This document shows, piece by piece, positions 7,954-16,136 of a stretch of 34,229 nt of DNA. The first letter of the stretch is position 1; each line of letters begins with the position of its first letter. The DNA comes from Limosilactobacillus fastidiosus (GTDB lineage Bacteria > Bacillota > Bacilli > Lactobacillales > Lactobacillaceae), in NCBI RefSeq assembly GCF_014145505.1, contig NZ_JACIUZ010000043.1:1-34229 (forward strand). Reading direction: 5' to 3'. Position numbers and translations under genes: made by a program. The notes below the pieces were generated by a model. It was given only the letters and a program-made list of their open reading frames with translations. It ran no database searches and was not told where the DNA came from.

Positions 7954-9795
7954 ATGTATAATAAGAAATCAATTATTAAACAATTTGTAGGCATTACTTC
8001 AGCGACTATTTTAATGACACTGGCAGTTACGACAAGTACGGGACATGCTGCCCAAAATAATCAAAGCAAAATTACAAGTAGTCAATCGCTTAATAAGGCG
8101 GATGAGGTTCGGCAGATTACGCGAATTATCAAGATTGATGAACCCTATAAGGGGATGCAGACCGTTAAGCAGACAGTAGTTTTTAAGAAAGTTGCTGATC
8201 AATGGCAAGCATTAACCCCTAACTTTTGGTCATCATTCTTTGTTCCTAACTACGATGACTTTGAGCCAAATATTGTTCAGGTACGGGCACAACCCGTAAC
8301 AGCTGATAATCAAGGAGAAACAATTACTGTTACATACCATCAATATAAAATTCCTGATCAACAACGATTAGTTGAATTTCGCCATACATTTTATGGCTAT
8401 GATAATAATTTTAAATTTAGTTCGGTAACATGGAATAGTAACCTCGTAAAGGTTGGTCAATGGTATGATTTTCCATCTGCTCCAGAAGGATTTGAATATT
8501 GTCAGTCAGAGTTGCTACCAAAACGTCTTAAATTGTATCGAACCAATCAGGAACCATTTCGGTTACTAATTCAACCGACTGAAAAGAACAGTGAACAAGT
8601 GGTTGATAAACACGAAGAACAGCTAGGTAAGGACGTTGATGAAGATAATCTGTCAATGGGCACCCACACAAATTTGAACACTAATAATGATAGCGAAACG
8701 CGAACGGAGCAACCTCAACAAACCATCTCTCCAGAAAGGAAGGATGGCGAGGAACCAACGAAGCAACCTGAGAATGCTAGCAGTAATCAGGAAGGGGATC
8801 TGGAAACAAGCACCCACGACAACCAAACTGAAGCGTTAAAGACTAAGGAGCAGAAAAACCAAACGCCCGAGCCAGCAGAGAAGGAAGGTAACACTCAAAC
8901 AGCTTCAAATAATAAGGAGCAAATTACGCAAAGAGAGTTAATTAGTCATAATAACGAGGAAGCACAAAGCGAGAAGAGAACGGAGCAAGGACAACAAACC
9001 GATTCTCCGGAAAGTACAGATGAAACCGCCCAAACAGATCAGTTCAGTGAGAATAGTGCTATTCCAACAGCTGAGGCAGAAAAAAGCTCACAAGTTAGTT
9101 CAACTGATGAAATAACGACTCCAGATCGAGCACCGCAAACTGAAGGATCTGCAACTAAAGAAGAAAGTTCACAAACTAATTTTAATGGGGTAGAGCAAAC
9201 TACTCAAACTGAACTGATTCCGCGCAACAATCCTCAAAACCAGAATGAAGGAAATACGAATCAAGGTCAGCAAACTTACATCCCCGAAAGTGGGGATGGT
9301 GAATTACAAATTACCCAAACTAGTAAGGGTAACATTAGTCAAACAGCTGAGGTAGAAAAGAGTTCTGCTGGCAGCCATCCTGAAAATGTTACAACTGACG
9401 ATGGAATTAACTATCAGGAAGAACCAGAATCGTCAGAAAATAAAACCGCTGCTTTATCAAACTTAGAAGATTCCCAAATTGAGAAGCATCCTCAGAATGA
9501 GGAATCGCCGAATAATGCTCGTTCTAATCACAGAAGTTTAGAAATGAATGATGCAAGCATCCAACAACTCCTCGATCGAGATTCAACATCCTTAAAGGAA
9601 CTCCATAGAAAGAAAAAGCAAGTTACTGCCAATCAGGGAAAAAGTACAATTCTCCCCCAAACTGGAAACCAAACAGACAATAAAACGACCCTTGGCGGCA
9701 TAATTATCACCGGACTGGTTACTTCTTTAACAGCGGTATTTTGGAAACATCGGGGGAAAAAAGGAGAAAAAGCAAAAAAAGACTTGCATTTTTAA
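7954..9795 (+). CDS. LPQTG cell-wall-anchored protein with one Mub-B2-like domain and a long Gln/Glu/Thr/Ser-rich stalk
   Basis: 613 residues, start ATG 7954 behind GGGGAGGAATTTTT. It has a signal peptide (KKSIIKQFVGITSATILMTLAV, cleavage near GHAA). A folded region of about residues 45-210 begins RQITRIIKI and TVKQTVVFKK, the pattern of Mub B2 repeats. A low-complexity hydrophilic stalk (about 215-560) contains degenerate repeats of about 100 residues that can be aligned on RTEQPQQTISPERK, RTEQGQQTDSPEST and NTNQGQQTYIPESG. LPQTG at about residue 568 is followed by a hydrophobic segment and a KHRGKKGEKAKK tail. It should be displayed on the cell wall by sortase A. Binding to mucus is inferred from the B2-like domain only. 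Confidence 0.85.
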   Translation: MYNKKSIIKQFVGITSATILMTLAVTTSTGHAAQNNQSKITSSQSLNKADEVRQITRIIKIDEPYKGMQTVKQTVVFKKVADQWQALTPNFWSSFFVPNYDDFEPNIVQVRAQPVTADNQGETITVTYHQYKIPDQQRLVEFRHTFYGYDNNFKFSSVTWNSNLVKVGQWYDFPSAPEGFEYCQSELLPKRLKLYRTNQEPFRLLIQPTEKNSEQVVDKHEEQLGKDVDEDNLSMGTHTNLNTNNDSETRTEQPQQTISPERKDGEEPTKQPENASSNQEGDLETSTHDNQTEALKTKEQKNQTPEPAEKEGNTQTASNNKEQITQRELISHNNEEAQSEKRTEQGQQTDSPESTDETAQTDQFSENSAIPTAEAEKSSQVSSTDEITTPDRAPQTEGSATKEESSQTNFNGVEQTTQTELIPRNNPQNQNEGNTNQGQQTYIPESGDGELQITQTSKGNISQTAEVEKSSAGSHPENVTTDDGINYQEEPESSENKTAALSNLEDSQIEKHPQNEESPNNARSNHRSLEMNDASIQQLLDRDSTSLKELHRKKKQVTANQGKSTILPQTGNQTDNKTTLGGIIITGLVTSLTAVFWKHRGKKGEKAKKDLHF

Positions 9796-9812
9796 TTTTC
9801 TAATAGTATTCT
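9784..9812 (+). promoter_or_regulatory. Promoter of the Thr-leader/permease transcript
   Basis: TTGCAT (9784-9789), a 17-nt spacer and TATTCT (9807-9812). It overlaps the last codons of the LPQTG gene and would start transcription about 25 nt before the leader-peptide start. Confidence 0.5.
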
Positions 9813-9845
9813 AATGACATTGAACAAAGAATTGGAGGAAGTATT

Positions 9846-9926
9846 ATGCTAAGTCAAAATTCAGTTATACAAAGTCTAACCTCCACCTCAACCACCACAA
9901 CAACTATCGTGGTTGAGTACCTTTAA
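9846..9926 (+). CDS. Threonine-rich attenuator leader peptide (26 residues)
   Basis: The ATG at 9846 is preceded by TTGGAGGAAGTATT, a strong ribosome binding site. The frame ends at TAA 9924-9926. The middle reads LTSTSTTTTTIVV: seven Thr codons within nine (9879-9905) and two Ser codons, then Ile-Val-Val. A translated short ORF with a run of one amino acid, ending just before mutually exclusive RNA stems and a terminator, is the signature of ribosome-mediated attenuation, as in E. coli thrL. The Thr codons overlap stem segment 1, and segment 2 starts within the last codons. It likely senses charged tRNA-Thr (possibly also Ser) for the permease gene at 10051. Confidence 0.85.
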   Translation: MLSQNSVIQSLTSTSTTTTTIVVEYL

Positions 9927-9974
9927 TATTTAATTAATTCTGTAAGTTAACAGCTATCCAGAAGTTACTCAACC
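9887..9974 (+). promoter_or_regulatory. Attenuator segments 1, 2 and 3 (pause stem and antiterminator)
   Basis: Segment 1 CTCAACCAC (9887-9895, inside the Thr codons) pairs perfectly with segment 2 GTGGTTGAG (9909-9917). Segment 2, as GGTTGAGTA (9911-9919), also pairs perfectly with segment 3 TACTCAACC (9966-9974). A ribosome stalled on Thr codons would cover segment 1, free segment 2 to pair with segment 3 and prevent the terminator. A ribosome reaching the stop codon would cover segment 2 and let the terminator form. Confidence 0.8.
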
Positions 9975-10012
9975 GTCACCATATGATTTGGATCTGGTTG
10001 AGAGGGCTTTTT
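9968..10012 (+). terminator. Attenuator terminator (segments 3:4)
   Basis: CTCAACC (9968-9974) pairs with GGTTGAG (9996-10002), then AGGGC and five T (10008-10012). Its left arm is also segment 3 of the antiterminator, so the two structures exclude each other. Confidence 0.8.
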
Positions 10013-10050
10013 GGGTAGCTTTTTTAGTTGAAGGAAATGGAGAGTTAGAC

Positions 10051-11430
10051 ATGAGTGAGAATAAAGCAAAGTTAAATCGGACGATGACGCCTGGACAAAT
10101 GGAAATGATTGCCATCGGTGGAACCATCGGTAGTGGTCTTTTCATGGGGGCCACATCCACCATTAAGTGGACTGGGCCTTCCGTCTTGTTAGCCTATGCT
10201 TTTGTGGGATTAGTCCTTTACGGAGTTATGCGTGCTTTAGGTGAATTGATTTATATTAGTCCAGGAACAGGTTCTTTTGCCGACTATGGTTCAAAATATA
10301 TTCATCCAATTGCTGGATACTTAACCAAATGGAGTAATGTTTTCCAATTCATTATCGTTGGGATTTCAGACATTATTGCAATGAGTCAGTACTTAAACTA
10401 TTGGTGGCCTGAACTTCCTGATTGGATCTCCGGATTAGTAATGATTATCATTCTTACATTGGCAAACCTTGCTTCAGCAAAGGCCTATGGTCGCCTAGAA
10501 TTCTGGTTTGCAATGATTAAAGTCGTTACGATTATTACCATGATTATCCTCGGCTTACTAGTAATTGTCCTCGGGTTTGGTAATCACTGGCACCCAGTTG
10601 GTATTTCTAACTTATGGTCTCACGGTGGTTTCTTCACTGGTGGCTTTATGGGCTTCATGTTCTCCCTGTCTGTAATTGCTGGTTCTTACCAAGGAATCGA
10701 ATTATTAGGTATTACTGCCGGCGAAGCCGAATCTCCCCGTCATGCAATCGTAAAATCTGTTAAGTCCGTTATTTGGCGGATTTTGATCTTCTATATCGGT
10801 GCTATCTTTGTAATTGTTTCTATTTATCCATGGGACGAATTGAAAGCTGTTGGTTCACCATTCGTTGAAACCTTTACGAAGGTTGGAATTACTGGTGCTG
10901 CTGGAATTATTAACTTTGTTGTTTTAACTGCGGCACTTTCGGGTGCTAATTCCGGAATCTACAGTGCTAGTCGAATGCTTTTCAAACTTTCTGTTGATGG
11001 GGAAGTACCGAAATTCTTTAGTAGATTATCTAAGCGGGTTGTTCCCAACGTTGCAATTCTAACGATTTCATTCTGGATTTTCCTTGGTTTTATCATTAAT
11101 GAATTAATGTCAATCTTCAGCTCAGCTGCCCAGAACATCTTCGTGATTGTTTATAGTTCTAGTGTTCTTCCCGGAATGGTTCCATGGTTTATTATCCTTT
11201 TATCAGAACTTCACTTCCGCAAACAACACCCAGAACAATTACAGGACCACCCATTTAAGATGCCATTTTATCCCGCATACAACTACTTTAGTTTAATTGC
11301 GTTAACGGTTATCTTACTCTTCATGTTCTTCAACCCAGATACACGAGTTTCCGTATCAGTTGGGGTTCTCTTCCTGATTATTATGACTATTATTTACTGG
11401 ATTCGTGTTCGCGCAGGGAAAGAAAAATAA
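10051..11430 (+). CDS. APC-family amino-acid permease, probably threonine (or Thr/Ser)
   Basis: 459 residues with about 12 membrane segments, the length of the amino-acid transporter (AAT) group of the APC superfamily. TPGQMEMIAIGGTIGSGLFMG at the N-terminus is the family's first-helix signature, with the GTIGSG unwound binding region. YQGIELLGITAGEAESPRHAI and AALSGANSGIYSASRMLF are the other hallmark blocks (helix 6 region and helix 8). It is a proton-coupled uptake system of the cytoplasmic membrane. The start is ATG 10051 with GGAGAG 6 nt upstream; a longer frame from 9988 begins inside the terminator and is not used. The Thr-rich leader attenuator upstream is the best clue to substrate. 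E. coli YifK/ThrP, a Thr/Ser permease, is in the same group, but substrate assignment remains inference. Confidence 0.9.
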   Translation: MSENKAKLNRTMTPGQMEMIAIGGTIGSGLFMGATSTIKWTGPSVLLAYAFVGLVLYGVMRALGELIYISPGTGSFADYGSKYIHPIAGYLTKWSNVFQFIIVGISDIIAMSQYLNYWWPELPDWISGLVMIIILTLANLASAKAYGRLEFWFAMIKVVTIITMIILGLLVIVLGFGNHWHPVGISNLWSHGGFFTGGFMGFMFSLSVIAGSYQGIELLGITAGEAESPRHAIVKSVKSVIWRILIFYIGAIFVIVSIYPWDELKAVGSPFVETFTKVGITGAAGIINFVVLTAALSGANSGIYSASRMLFKLSVDGEVPKFFSRLSKRVVPNVAILTISFWIFLGFIINELMSIFSSAAQNIFVIVYSSSVLPGMVPWFIILLSELHFRKQHPEQLQDHPFKMPFYPAYNYFSLIALTVILLFMFFNPDTRVSVSVGVLFLIIMTIIYWIRVRAGKEK

Positions 11431-11441
11431 ATTTTAAAACT

Positions 11442-11489
11442 AAAGCAGCTTTGTAAATCCTTAACGGGAATTACAAAGCTGCTTTTATG
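11442..11489. terminator. Bidirectional terminator between permease and nuclease
   Basis: AAAGCAGCTTTGTAA (11442-11456) pairs with TTACAAAGCTGCTTT (11471-11485). T-rich sequence follows on the plus strand and weaker T-rich sequence on the minus strand. Confidence 0.8.
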
Positions 11490-11493
11490 CTAA

Positions 11494-12333
11494 CTATTGA
11501 TTAATCGCTGTAACAGCACCGGTTGCATAATTAATTGAGATATTATTTTGTACATTGGGAACAAAAACGTTAAATTCCAATGAACCATCACTAGATTTCG
11601 CCTCAATATGTGCACCAGCAGGGACAAGATTTTTACCATCGTAGATATCCGTAACACGATAACGAACTTGTTTGTTTTGGTCGAGCGCCTTTCTGACAAG
11701 ACTCTCATAATAATTCTGTCCGGTTGAGTTTTTACTCCGTGCTTCATTTGCCCAAGCTGTTTGGGTTGCAATGTTTGCTGGGTTAGCTTCAGAAGCATTA
11801 AAACCACGAATTCCCCCAACAAGGGCGTATCCCAAAAGGTGACCACGATCATAAGCATGGCTATAGCCACCTTTAAGGTTATGGGCCTGAAGAAAACCAG
11901 CTGGGCGCCAGTCAGTTGCACCGTTACCAGTAGCTGCTCGATTTTTATATTGACGCGTTGTTTTGTTTAACCATGCGTCTCCTTGCCATGCTCGCCCTTG
12001 ATTATCCATATGGTTAACTGCAAAGGGGGCACTCGCAATCCGGGCATTAAGGTTCGTCTGGTTATTATTAATAACGAACGCGCCAGCATTATTCCAAGCA
12101 ATGTTTGAACCAAGCTGTTGTCGAACACCAGGAGTTAAAATTGAACTGGCTTGCTGTTGGCTTGGTGGTAGCGCTTGTTGTTGACGATGATCGTTCGTCT
12201 TCCGTTGCCGGGTAATTTGACTTATTCGGCTTAAAGATGCATCCGTTAATTGAGGATTTTGAATGACACCAGTAACTACTAGTAGACCGACTAGCACAAA
12301 GCCGAGGTGGTAGAGTCGCTTTTTGAATCTCAT
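11494..12333 (-). CDS. Secreted DNA/RNA non-specific endonuclease (EndA-like, beta-beta-alpha-Me)
   Basis: 279 residues. An N-terminal membrane segment or signal peptide (about residues 8-24) is followed by a Gln-rich linker (about 40-65) and the nuclease domain. The catalytic motif DRGH (about 162-165, in AYDRGHLLGYALVGG) and the downstream EANPANIATQTAWANEARS with a metal-ligand Asn are diagnostic of the endonuclease NS / streptococcal EndA group. Such enzymes degrade extracellular DNA for nutrition or feed DNA uptake. It sits alone, head to head with the PLD-ATPase gene. The start is ATG at 12333, shortly downstream of GAATGGAG. Confidence 0.88.
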   Translation of the reverse strand: MRFKKRLYHLGFVLVGLLVVTGVIQNPQLTDASLSRISQITRQRKTNDHRQQQALPPSQQQASSILTPGVRQQLGSNIAWNNAGAFVINNNQTNLNARIASAPFAVNHMDNQGRAWQGDAWLNKTTRQYKNRAATGNGATDWRPAGFLQAHNLKGGYSHAYDRGHLLGYALVGGIRGFNASEANPANIATQTAWANEARSKNSTGQNYYESLVRKALDQNKQVRYRVTDIYDGKNLVPAGAHIEAKSSDGSLEFNVFVPNVQNNISINYATGAVTAINQ

Positions 12334-12551
12334 AGGTTCACTCCATTCTTTACTATTCGCGTTCTATTTTACTCGTTTGAACATACGTTTGGAATAATTT
12401 ATTAAAATTAATCGATTATTTTTAGCTTATGTGAACAGGAGATGCTAACTTTAGCTGATAGACTGGTCATTATCCTAGAATTACTTGCAAAAAGCGGTTA
12501 AATAGTCGAAAATAAAACTAATATATTTATCGATAGAAAAGGATTATGGTC

Positions 12552-14858
12552 ATGACAGAAACTTCTGATATTAAAAAAATTCACATTGCTTTTGACGGTC
12601 AGGATACACCACCATTGAAGATCCACCAGTTATTTGATCCTAAGAAGTATGATCAATTAATTGGGGTTACCGGGGAAATTACAGCTGACTTTATTAATAA
12701 GTATCTTAGTAAGTTTATTAGCGTTAATGTTGCGTTAAGTTCCGAACCGACTAGCAGACTAAGTGCTGATGAAATGGTCACTAAAGTTGCGCTAACCAAC
12801 GCGCTTCTTAGTTCCGCAAACAAGGAAGCCGCAAAGCTCTTTTCCGCGTTAACCAGTGACAACCAAGCTAACATTCTTAACAGCCTTTTTAAAATCTCAA
12901 TCGCGCCAACTCAGGTAATTCATTCTAAATTTTACCTATTGAGTAATTCAACAACCCATGATACTCGGATCATTCTTGGTAGTATTGATTTAACTGAGGC
13001 TGCTTTTGATGACCAACGAAATCAATTTGAAGAAGTACTAGTTTTTGATAACAATATTCGTTTATATCAAAGTCTTGCGGAACACTTTAAAAAAGATTTG
13101 CAACCAGTATTACGTCCTTTCTTTACGGCTAACTTAGTAAAGGCAGCTCAAAAGCAGATTGAAGAAAGTAAAAAGGATCAGGAAAATAATAAGCAAGAAA
13201 GTACTGGCCCCGTTATTCTTGATAATGAAACAACCGATAAGATTGCCGAGACGGATATGGTTGATCTCATTAAGCATGACGTTCAACATGACATCGATCA
13301 TGAATTGATTCCCGACATGATTACTAAGTCGATGCGTGACGTTACCATGGATCGGTCCCAAACTAAAGAAAAAATTGCTAAGCAGGTAAAACAGCACGAT
13401 ACGATTTATACTCTGCAAAAAGAAGCCGTTTCACCACGAGCAGCTAAGCCTAAATTAAAGACTCGGGAAAAGATTACTAAGCAGGTTCAAGATGCCTTAA
13501 TTAGTGGAATGTCACCACAACAACGGAATGCGGAAAAGAAATACACGACTTTCTTATACGATCGACCAATGGAACGGAACATTGCCAATAATAACAGTGG
13601 GCTTTATGTTCCAAATGATACGGGAACGCACCCAATTCCGTTTGGGAAGATTACGACAATTTCTGAAATTCGGGAAGGGTTAAAAAGTATCGATGCCGTG
13701 ATGAAAGGGTATCAACAGTTTGTGGTAGACTATGATGCTAATTACGGAAAACGATTCTTTGAAGCAATTCTTTATAGTTTTACTGCACCATTCCTCTGGG
13801 AAATTCGGGCAAAATCTAGTTTAAATCCCGAAGACGGGAATGATGTCCCTAATTTCCTTGTACTAGGAGCTACTGCTGGTTCTGGAAAATCGACTCTTCT
13901 TCGAATCATCAATCAACTAACATGGAACACGGACCGGTCATTGATTGATTTCGGAACAATTTATCCATCACAAACACCACAAAAAAAGGCTAAGACGGTT
14001 GAAGCAATGGAACATTACATGAAGTTAGGTAGTTCATATCCCGTCCTAATAGATGAAATCGAACCATACTTCTTCCAACAAGATCAATATAGTCGACACT
14101 TGGTGGTTGATATCATGAATGAATTAGTTAACCATCCCCAGCCAATTGCTCCACTAATAGGGACAACGAACTATGATTCTGGCTTTACAATGCTTCGGGA
14201 AACTGCCCGGCGTACTTACTATCTCCAGATTGATAAAGTAATTGATGAATCGCAAAAGGGTGCTGCAAATCAGTATATCTATAATGTGCGCAAGACCCTC
14301 AATAACACCTTATTTAAGGATTTTGTAATGCGGATGGCTAATCTCCTTGAAGATGATGAAACACCATGGCGTGACTTCAATTCAGCAACTGGTCGTCTTG
14401 ATTTTCTCGCGATGACTCGGCAATTATTTAAAAACTACTATGAAATGGCCAATATGCCATTACCAGATTACTTCTCCGAGACGATCTGCGATGACTTTAA
14501 GGAAAGTTCGCGGAATCGGTGGGCTAAACTGTACTTAACTCAACAAGATGACTTCCAATATCGTCAAGGGGATGAAAGCCTCCTATTTGATATTTCCAAA
14601 CTCAATACCTTCAATGGATTTACAGCTGATAGTATTGAAAAATACCGTAATGCTTTACCAATTGAACTTTGCGTTGACGGAATTAATGGTAAACGGGGCA
14701 AGTTTGTTGAAATTAAAGCTCCTGAATTCTTCCGGTGGATTGGTGAACATAATCCTTATGAAGAAAACGAAGCAGGTTCTAACGAGAATAAACAAAAGAA
14801 TAATTCTATTGAAGAAAAGCCAAAGAAGAAGGGCTTCTGGGCTCGCTTATTTGGCTAA
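12552..14858 (+). CDS. PLD-nuclease-like / AAA-type ATPase fusion protein of unknown role
   Basis: 768 residues. The N-terminal domain has one PLD-type HKD signature: HSKFYLLS (about 124-131), then ILGSIDLTEAAF and NQFEEVLVF. This is the pattern of PLD-like nucleases (BfiI/NgoFVII type). A charged helical linker (about 195-330) leads to a P-loop ATPase with Walker A GATAGSGKST (about 439-448), Walker B YPVLIDEIEPYF (about 497) and a sensor-1-like LIGTTNYDSG (about 537). The C-terminus is basic (KPKKKGFWARLFG). Start ATG 12552 has AAAAGGA 8 nt upstream; ATG 12546 is too close. It probably forms an operon with the DUF915-type hydrolase (24-nt gap) and a small protein. A nuclease joined to an ATPase suggests DNA processing or defence, but no known system was recognised. 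Confidence 0.75.
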   Translation: MTETSDIKKIHIAFDGQDTPPLKIHQLFDPKKYDQLIGVTGEITADFINKYLSKFISVNVALSSEPTSRLSADEMVTKVALTNALLSSANKEAAKLFSALTSDNQANILNSLFKISIAPTQVIHSKFYLLSNSTTHDTRIILGSIDLTEAAFDDQRNQFEEVLVFDNNIRLYQSLAEHFKKDLQPVLRPFFTANLVKAAQKQIEESKKDQENNKQESTGPVILDNETTDKIAETDMVDLIKHDVQHDIDHELIPDMITKSMRDVTMDRSQTKEKIAKQVKQHDTIYTLQKEAVSPRAAKPKLKTREKITKQVQDALISGMSPQQRNAEKKYTTFLYDRPMERNIANNNSGLYVPNDTGTHPIPFGKITTISEIREGLKSIDAVMKGYQQFVVDYDANYGKRFFEAILYSFTAPFLWEIRAKSSLNPEDGNDVPNFLVLGATAGSGKSTLLRIINQLTWNTDRSLIDFGTIYPSQTPQKKAKTVEAMEHYMKLGSSYPVLIDEIEPYFFQQDQYSRHLVVDIMNELVNHPQPIAPLIGTTNYDSGFTMLRETARRTYYLQIDKVIDESQKGAANQYIYNVRKTLNNTLFKDFVMRMANLLEDDETPWRDFNSATGRLDFLAMTRQLFKNYYEMANMPLPDYFSETICDDFKESSRNRWAKLYLTQQDDFQYRQGDESLLFDISKLNTFNGFTADSIEKYRNALPIELCVDGINGKRGKFVEIKAPEFFRWIGEHNPYEENEAGSNENKQKNNSIEEKPKKKGFWARLFG

Positions 14859-14882
14859 AAATTGAACCGAGATGATTAGTTA

Positions 14883-15728
14883 ATGCGACGGTTATTAAAA
14901 GGTTCTGCCGCAATTATCAGTATTTCACTGATCTTAGTACTAGTTATTCAGTTTGTGGTTCTGTTACCCCAGTCCAATTCCTCATTAAAACCAGATGACT
15001 ACCGTTTAGATACTTATTACAGTAAGACGCCAACGATAATGATCCCTGGATGGGGTGGTAACACAACTACTTACCATCGAATGATGAACTACTTTGAAAA
15101 GAATAACTATGCACAAAAAGTAATGACTGTATGGGTATCACCGACGGGAACGGTTAAAACAAGTGGAAACTACACGCATCAACGGAATGCCCTTATTCAG
15201 GTACTGTATAATTGGGACTATAACGCTACGTATCATCCTGAAGTACACGAACTTACCCGTATTCTTCAGGTTCTACATGATCACTACCACATTAATAAGA
15301 TGAATGTTATCGCTCATTCTTACGGGGGAACTGAATTCATTCATGCTTATATGGGTTCAAAGCAATTACAGCGGCAAATTCAACTTCGGAACATTATTTT
15401 TCTTGGCGTTCCCGTTGAAGAAAGCTTTGGGGTTAAAGTAAAATTTGTCCCTAATCTAAACCGTAAGTCTAAGGACAGAAACTTCCACCAATTGGAAGCG
15501 CAAATGAAAAATTGGAAGCCTAATTCAACTGTTAAGATTTTAAATATTATGGGGGGAACTGATGATGAAGTTCCCCGGATCCAATCTGAAATGCTTCAGA
15601 CCCTCGTTAATGTTCACCCAGAAATTCAGTACCAACAGGTTATTGTCCCTAAAACGAATCATTTTCAACTTCATAATCGAACGGTTATCCTGAAACGGGT
15701 TGCCAAAATGTTATGGGGGAAAGGTTAA
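14883..15728 (+). CDS. DUF915-type alpha/beta hydrolase, membrane-anchored or secreted
   Basis: 281 residues. A hydrophobic N-terminal segment (about 7-28) acts as a signal anchor. The hydrolase core has IPGWGG (oxyanion-loop region), nucleophile elbow AHSYGG (Ser near residue 146), GGTDDE (candidate acid) and a late TNHFQLH with the catalytic His. Family members are predicted lipases or esterases facing the outside of the membrane; the substrate is unknown. It follows the PLD-ATPase by 24 nt, with a weak ribosome binding site, suggesting co-transcription. A G6 tract at 15551-15556 lies in frame. Two paralogues lie at 27013 and 29488. Confidence 0.8.
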   Translation: MRRLLKGSAAIISISLILVLVIQFVVLLPQSNSSLKPDDYRLDTYYSKTPTIMIPGWGGNTTTYHRMMNYFEKNNYAQKVMTVWVSPTGTVKTSGNYTHQRNALIQVLYNWDYNATYHPEVHELTRILQVLHDHYHINKMNVIAHSYGGTEFIHAYMGSKQLQRQIQLRNIIFLGVPVEESFGVKVKFVPNLNRKSKDRNFHQLEAQMKNWKPNSTVKILNIMGGTDDEVPRIQSEMLQTLVNVHPEIQYQQVIVPKTNHFQLHNRTVILKRVAKMLWGKG

Positions 15729-15747
15729 TAAAAGGAGGAATGATGAC

Positions 15748-15912
15748 ATGCAAAAAGAACACGGCCAGGTTACCGGAATTATCTGGCGCGGGCCAGATGA
15801 TCTTGCACTTTATCAATTAGTTAAGCAATATGCCGAAAAACATTCTCTGCCGGTTTCCGCGGCTGCCAAAGAATTAGTTAGAATTGGTCTTAAGGAAGCA
15901 ATGACAAAATAA
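15748..15912 (+). CDS. Small protein with a ribbon-helix-helix-like C-terminus
   Basis: 54 residues, ATG 15748 with AAAGGAGGAA 7 nt upstream, a very strong signal for such a short gene. RGPDDLALYQLVKQYAEKHSLPVSAAAKELVRIGLKEA resembles the helix-turn-helix part of Arc/MetJ-type ribbon-helix-helix proteins, but the basic beta strand is not obvious. It lies 19 nt after the hydrolase and before the shared terminator, so it is the last gene of that operon. It could be an autoregulator; that is inference. Confidence 0.6.
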   Translation: MQKEHGQVTGIIWRGPDDLALYQLVKQYAEKHSLPVSAAAKELVRIGLKEAMTK

Positions 15913-15972
15913 AAAGAGGTCCTCACTAAATACTTTCCCCGTTTAGAGAAAGTTAGTTGAGGACCTCTTTTT
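15911..15972. terminator. Bidirectional terminator
   Basis: AAAAAGAGGTCCTCA (15911-15925) pairs with TGAGGACCTCTTTTT (15958-15972). It ends the PLD-ATPase operon on the plus strand and the small-peptide gene on the minus strand. Confidence 0.9.
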
Positions 15973-16099
15973 ATTTATTTTTAAGGTAAAATGCCAGGCA
16001 AATCAGCAACAAAAGAACAATGATTGCCAAAGGTGGGTTTAATTTGAATAATTCATGCATTGCATGAATTTCGCCAATACCAACGGGTAGGGAAAACAA
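15971..16099 (-). CDS. Small hydrophobic membrane peptide, candidate type I toxin
   Basis: A TTG at 16099 lies 9 nt after a perfect AAGGAG (plus-strand CTCCTT, 16109-16114) and opens 42 codons. The C-terminal half is one membrane helix (PPLAIIVLLLLICLAFYL) with a KNK tail. An in-frame ATG for the last 29 residues (MHELFKL...) has no ribosome binding site. The gene has its own promoter just after the MFS stop, a 5' hairpin that hides the AAGGAG, and a terminator right behind its stop. This is the build of type I toxin genes. No homologue was recognised, and the ORF is short enough to be chance. Confidence 0.4.
   Translation of the reverse strand: MFSLPVGIGEIHAMHELFKLNPPLAIIVLLLLICLAFYLKNK
16024..16052 (+). 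promoter_or_regulatory. Candidate antisense promoter opposing the small peptide gene
   Basis: TTGCCA (16024-16029), a 17-nt spacer and AATAAT (16047-16052). Transcription from about 16059 would run through the complement of the peptide's start region into the hairpin at 16101-16136, an antisense RNA of about 80 nt. A 10-bp inverted repeat with a 1-nt centre (16050-16070) overlaps its start. Confidence 0.35.
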
Positions 16100-16100
16100 A

Positions 16101-16136
16101 AAGACCAACTCCTTATAAACAATAGGTGTTGGTCTT
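16101..16136 (-). terminator. Terminator hairpin of the MFS gene / 5' hairpin of the small peptide mRNA
   Basis: On the minus strand AAGACCAACACC pairs with GGAGTTGGTCTT (one mismatch) and TTTTGTTTT follows. It ends the MFS transcript. If the promoter at 16137-16165 is used, the same hairpin is the 5' end of the peptide mRNA and sequesters its Shine-Dalgarno. Confidence 0.7.

Noticed and set aside
9988-10050. Longer permease start at TTG 9988
   Set aside because: It begins inside the attenuator terminator and has no ribosome binding site; ATG 10051 has one at the right distance.
9846-10050. T-box riboswitch in front of the permease
   Set aside because: No T-box sequence or specifier loop; the translated Thr-rich leader and alternative stems explain the region.
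14548-14865. 105-codon plus-strand ORF at the end of the PLD-ATPase gene
   Set aside because: It is a shadow in another frame of a gene with clear domains.
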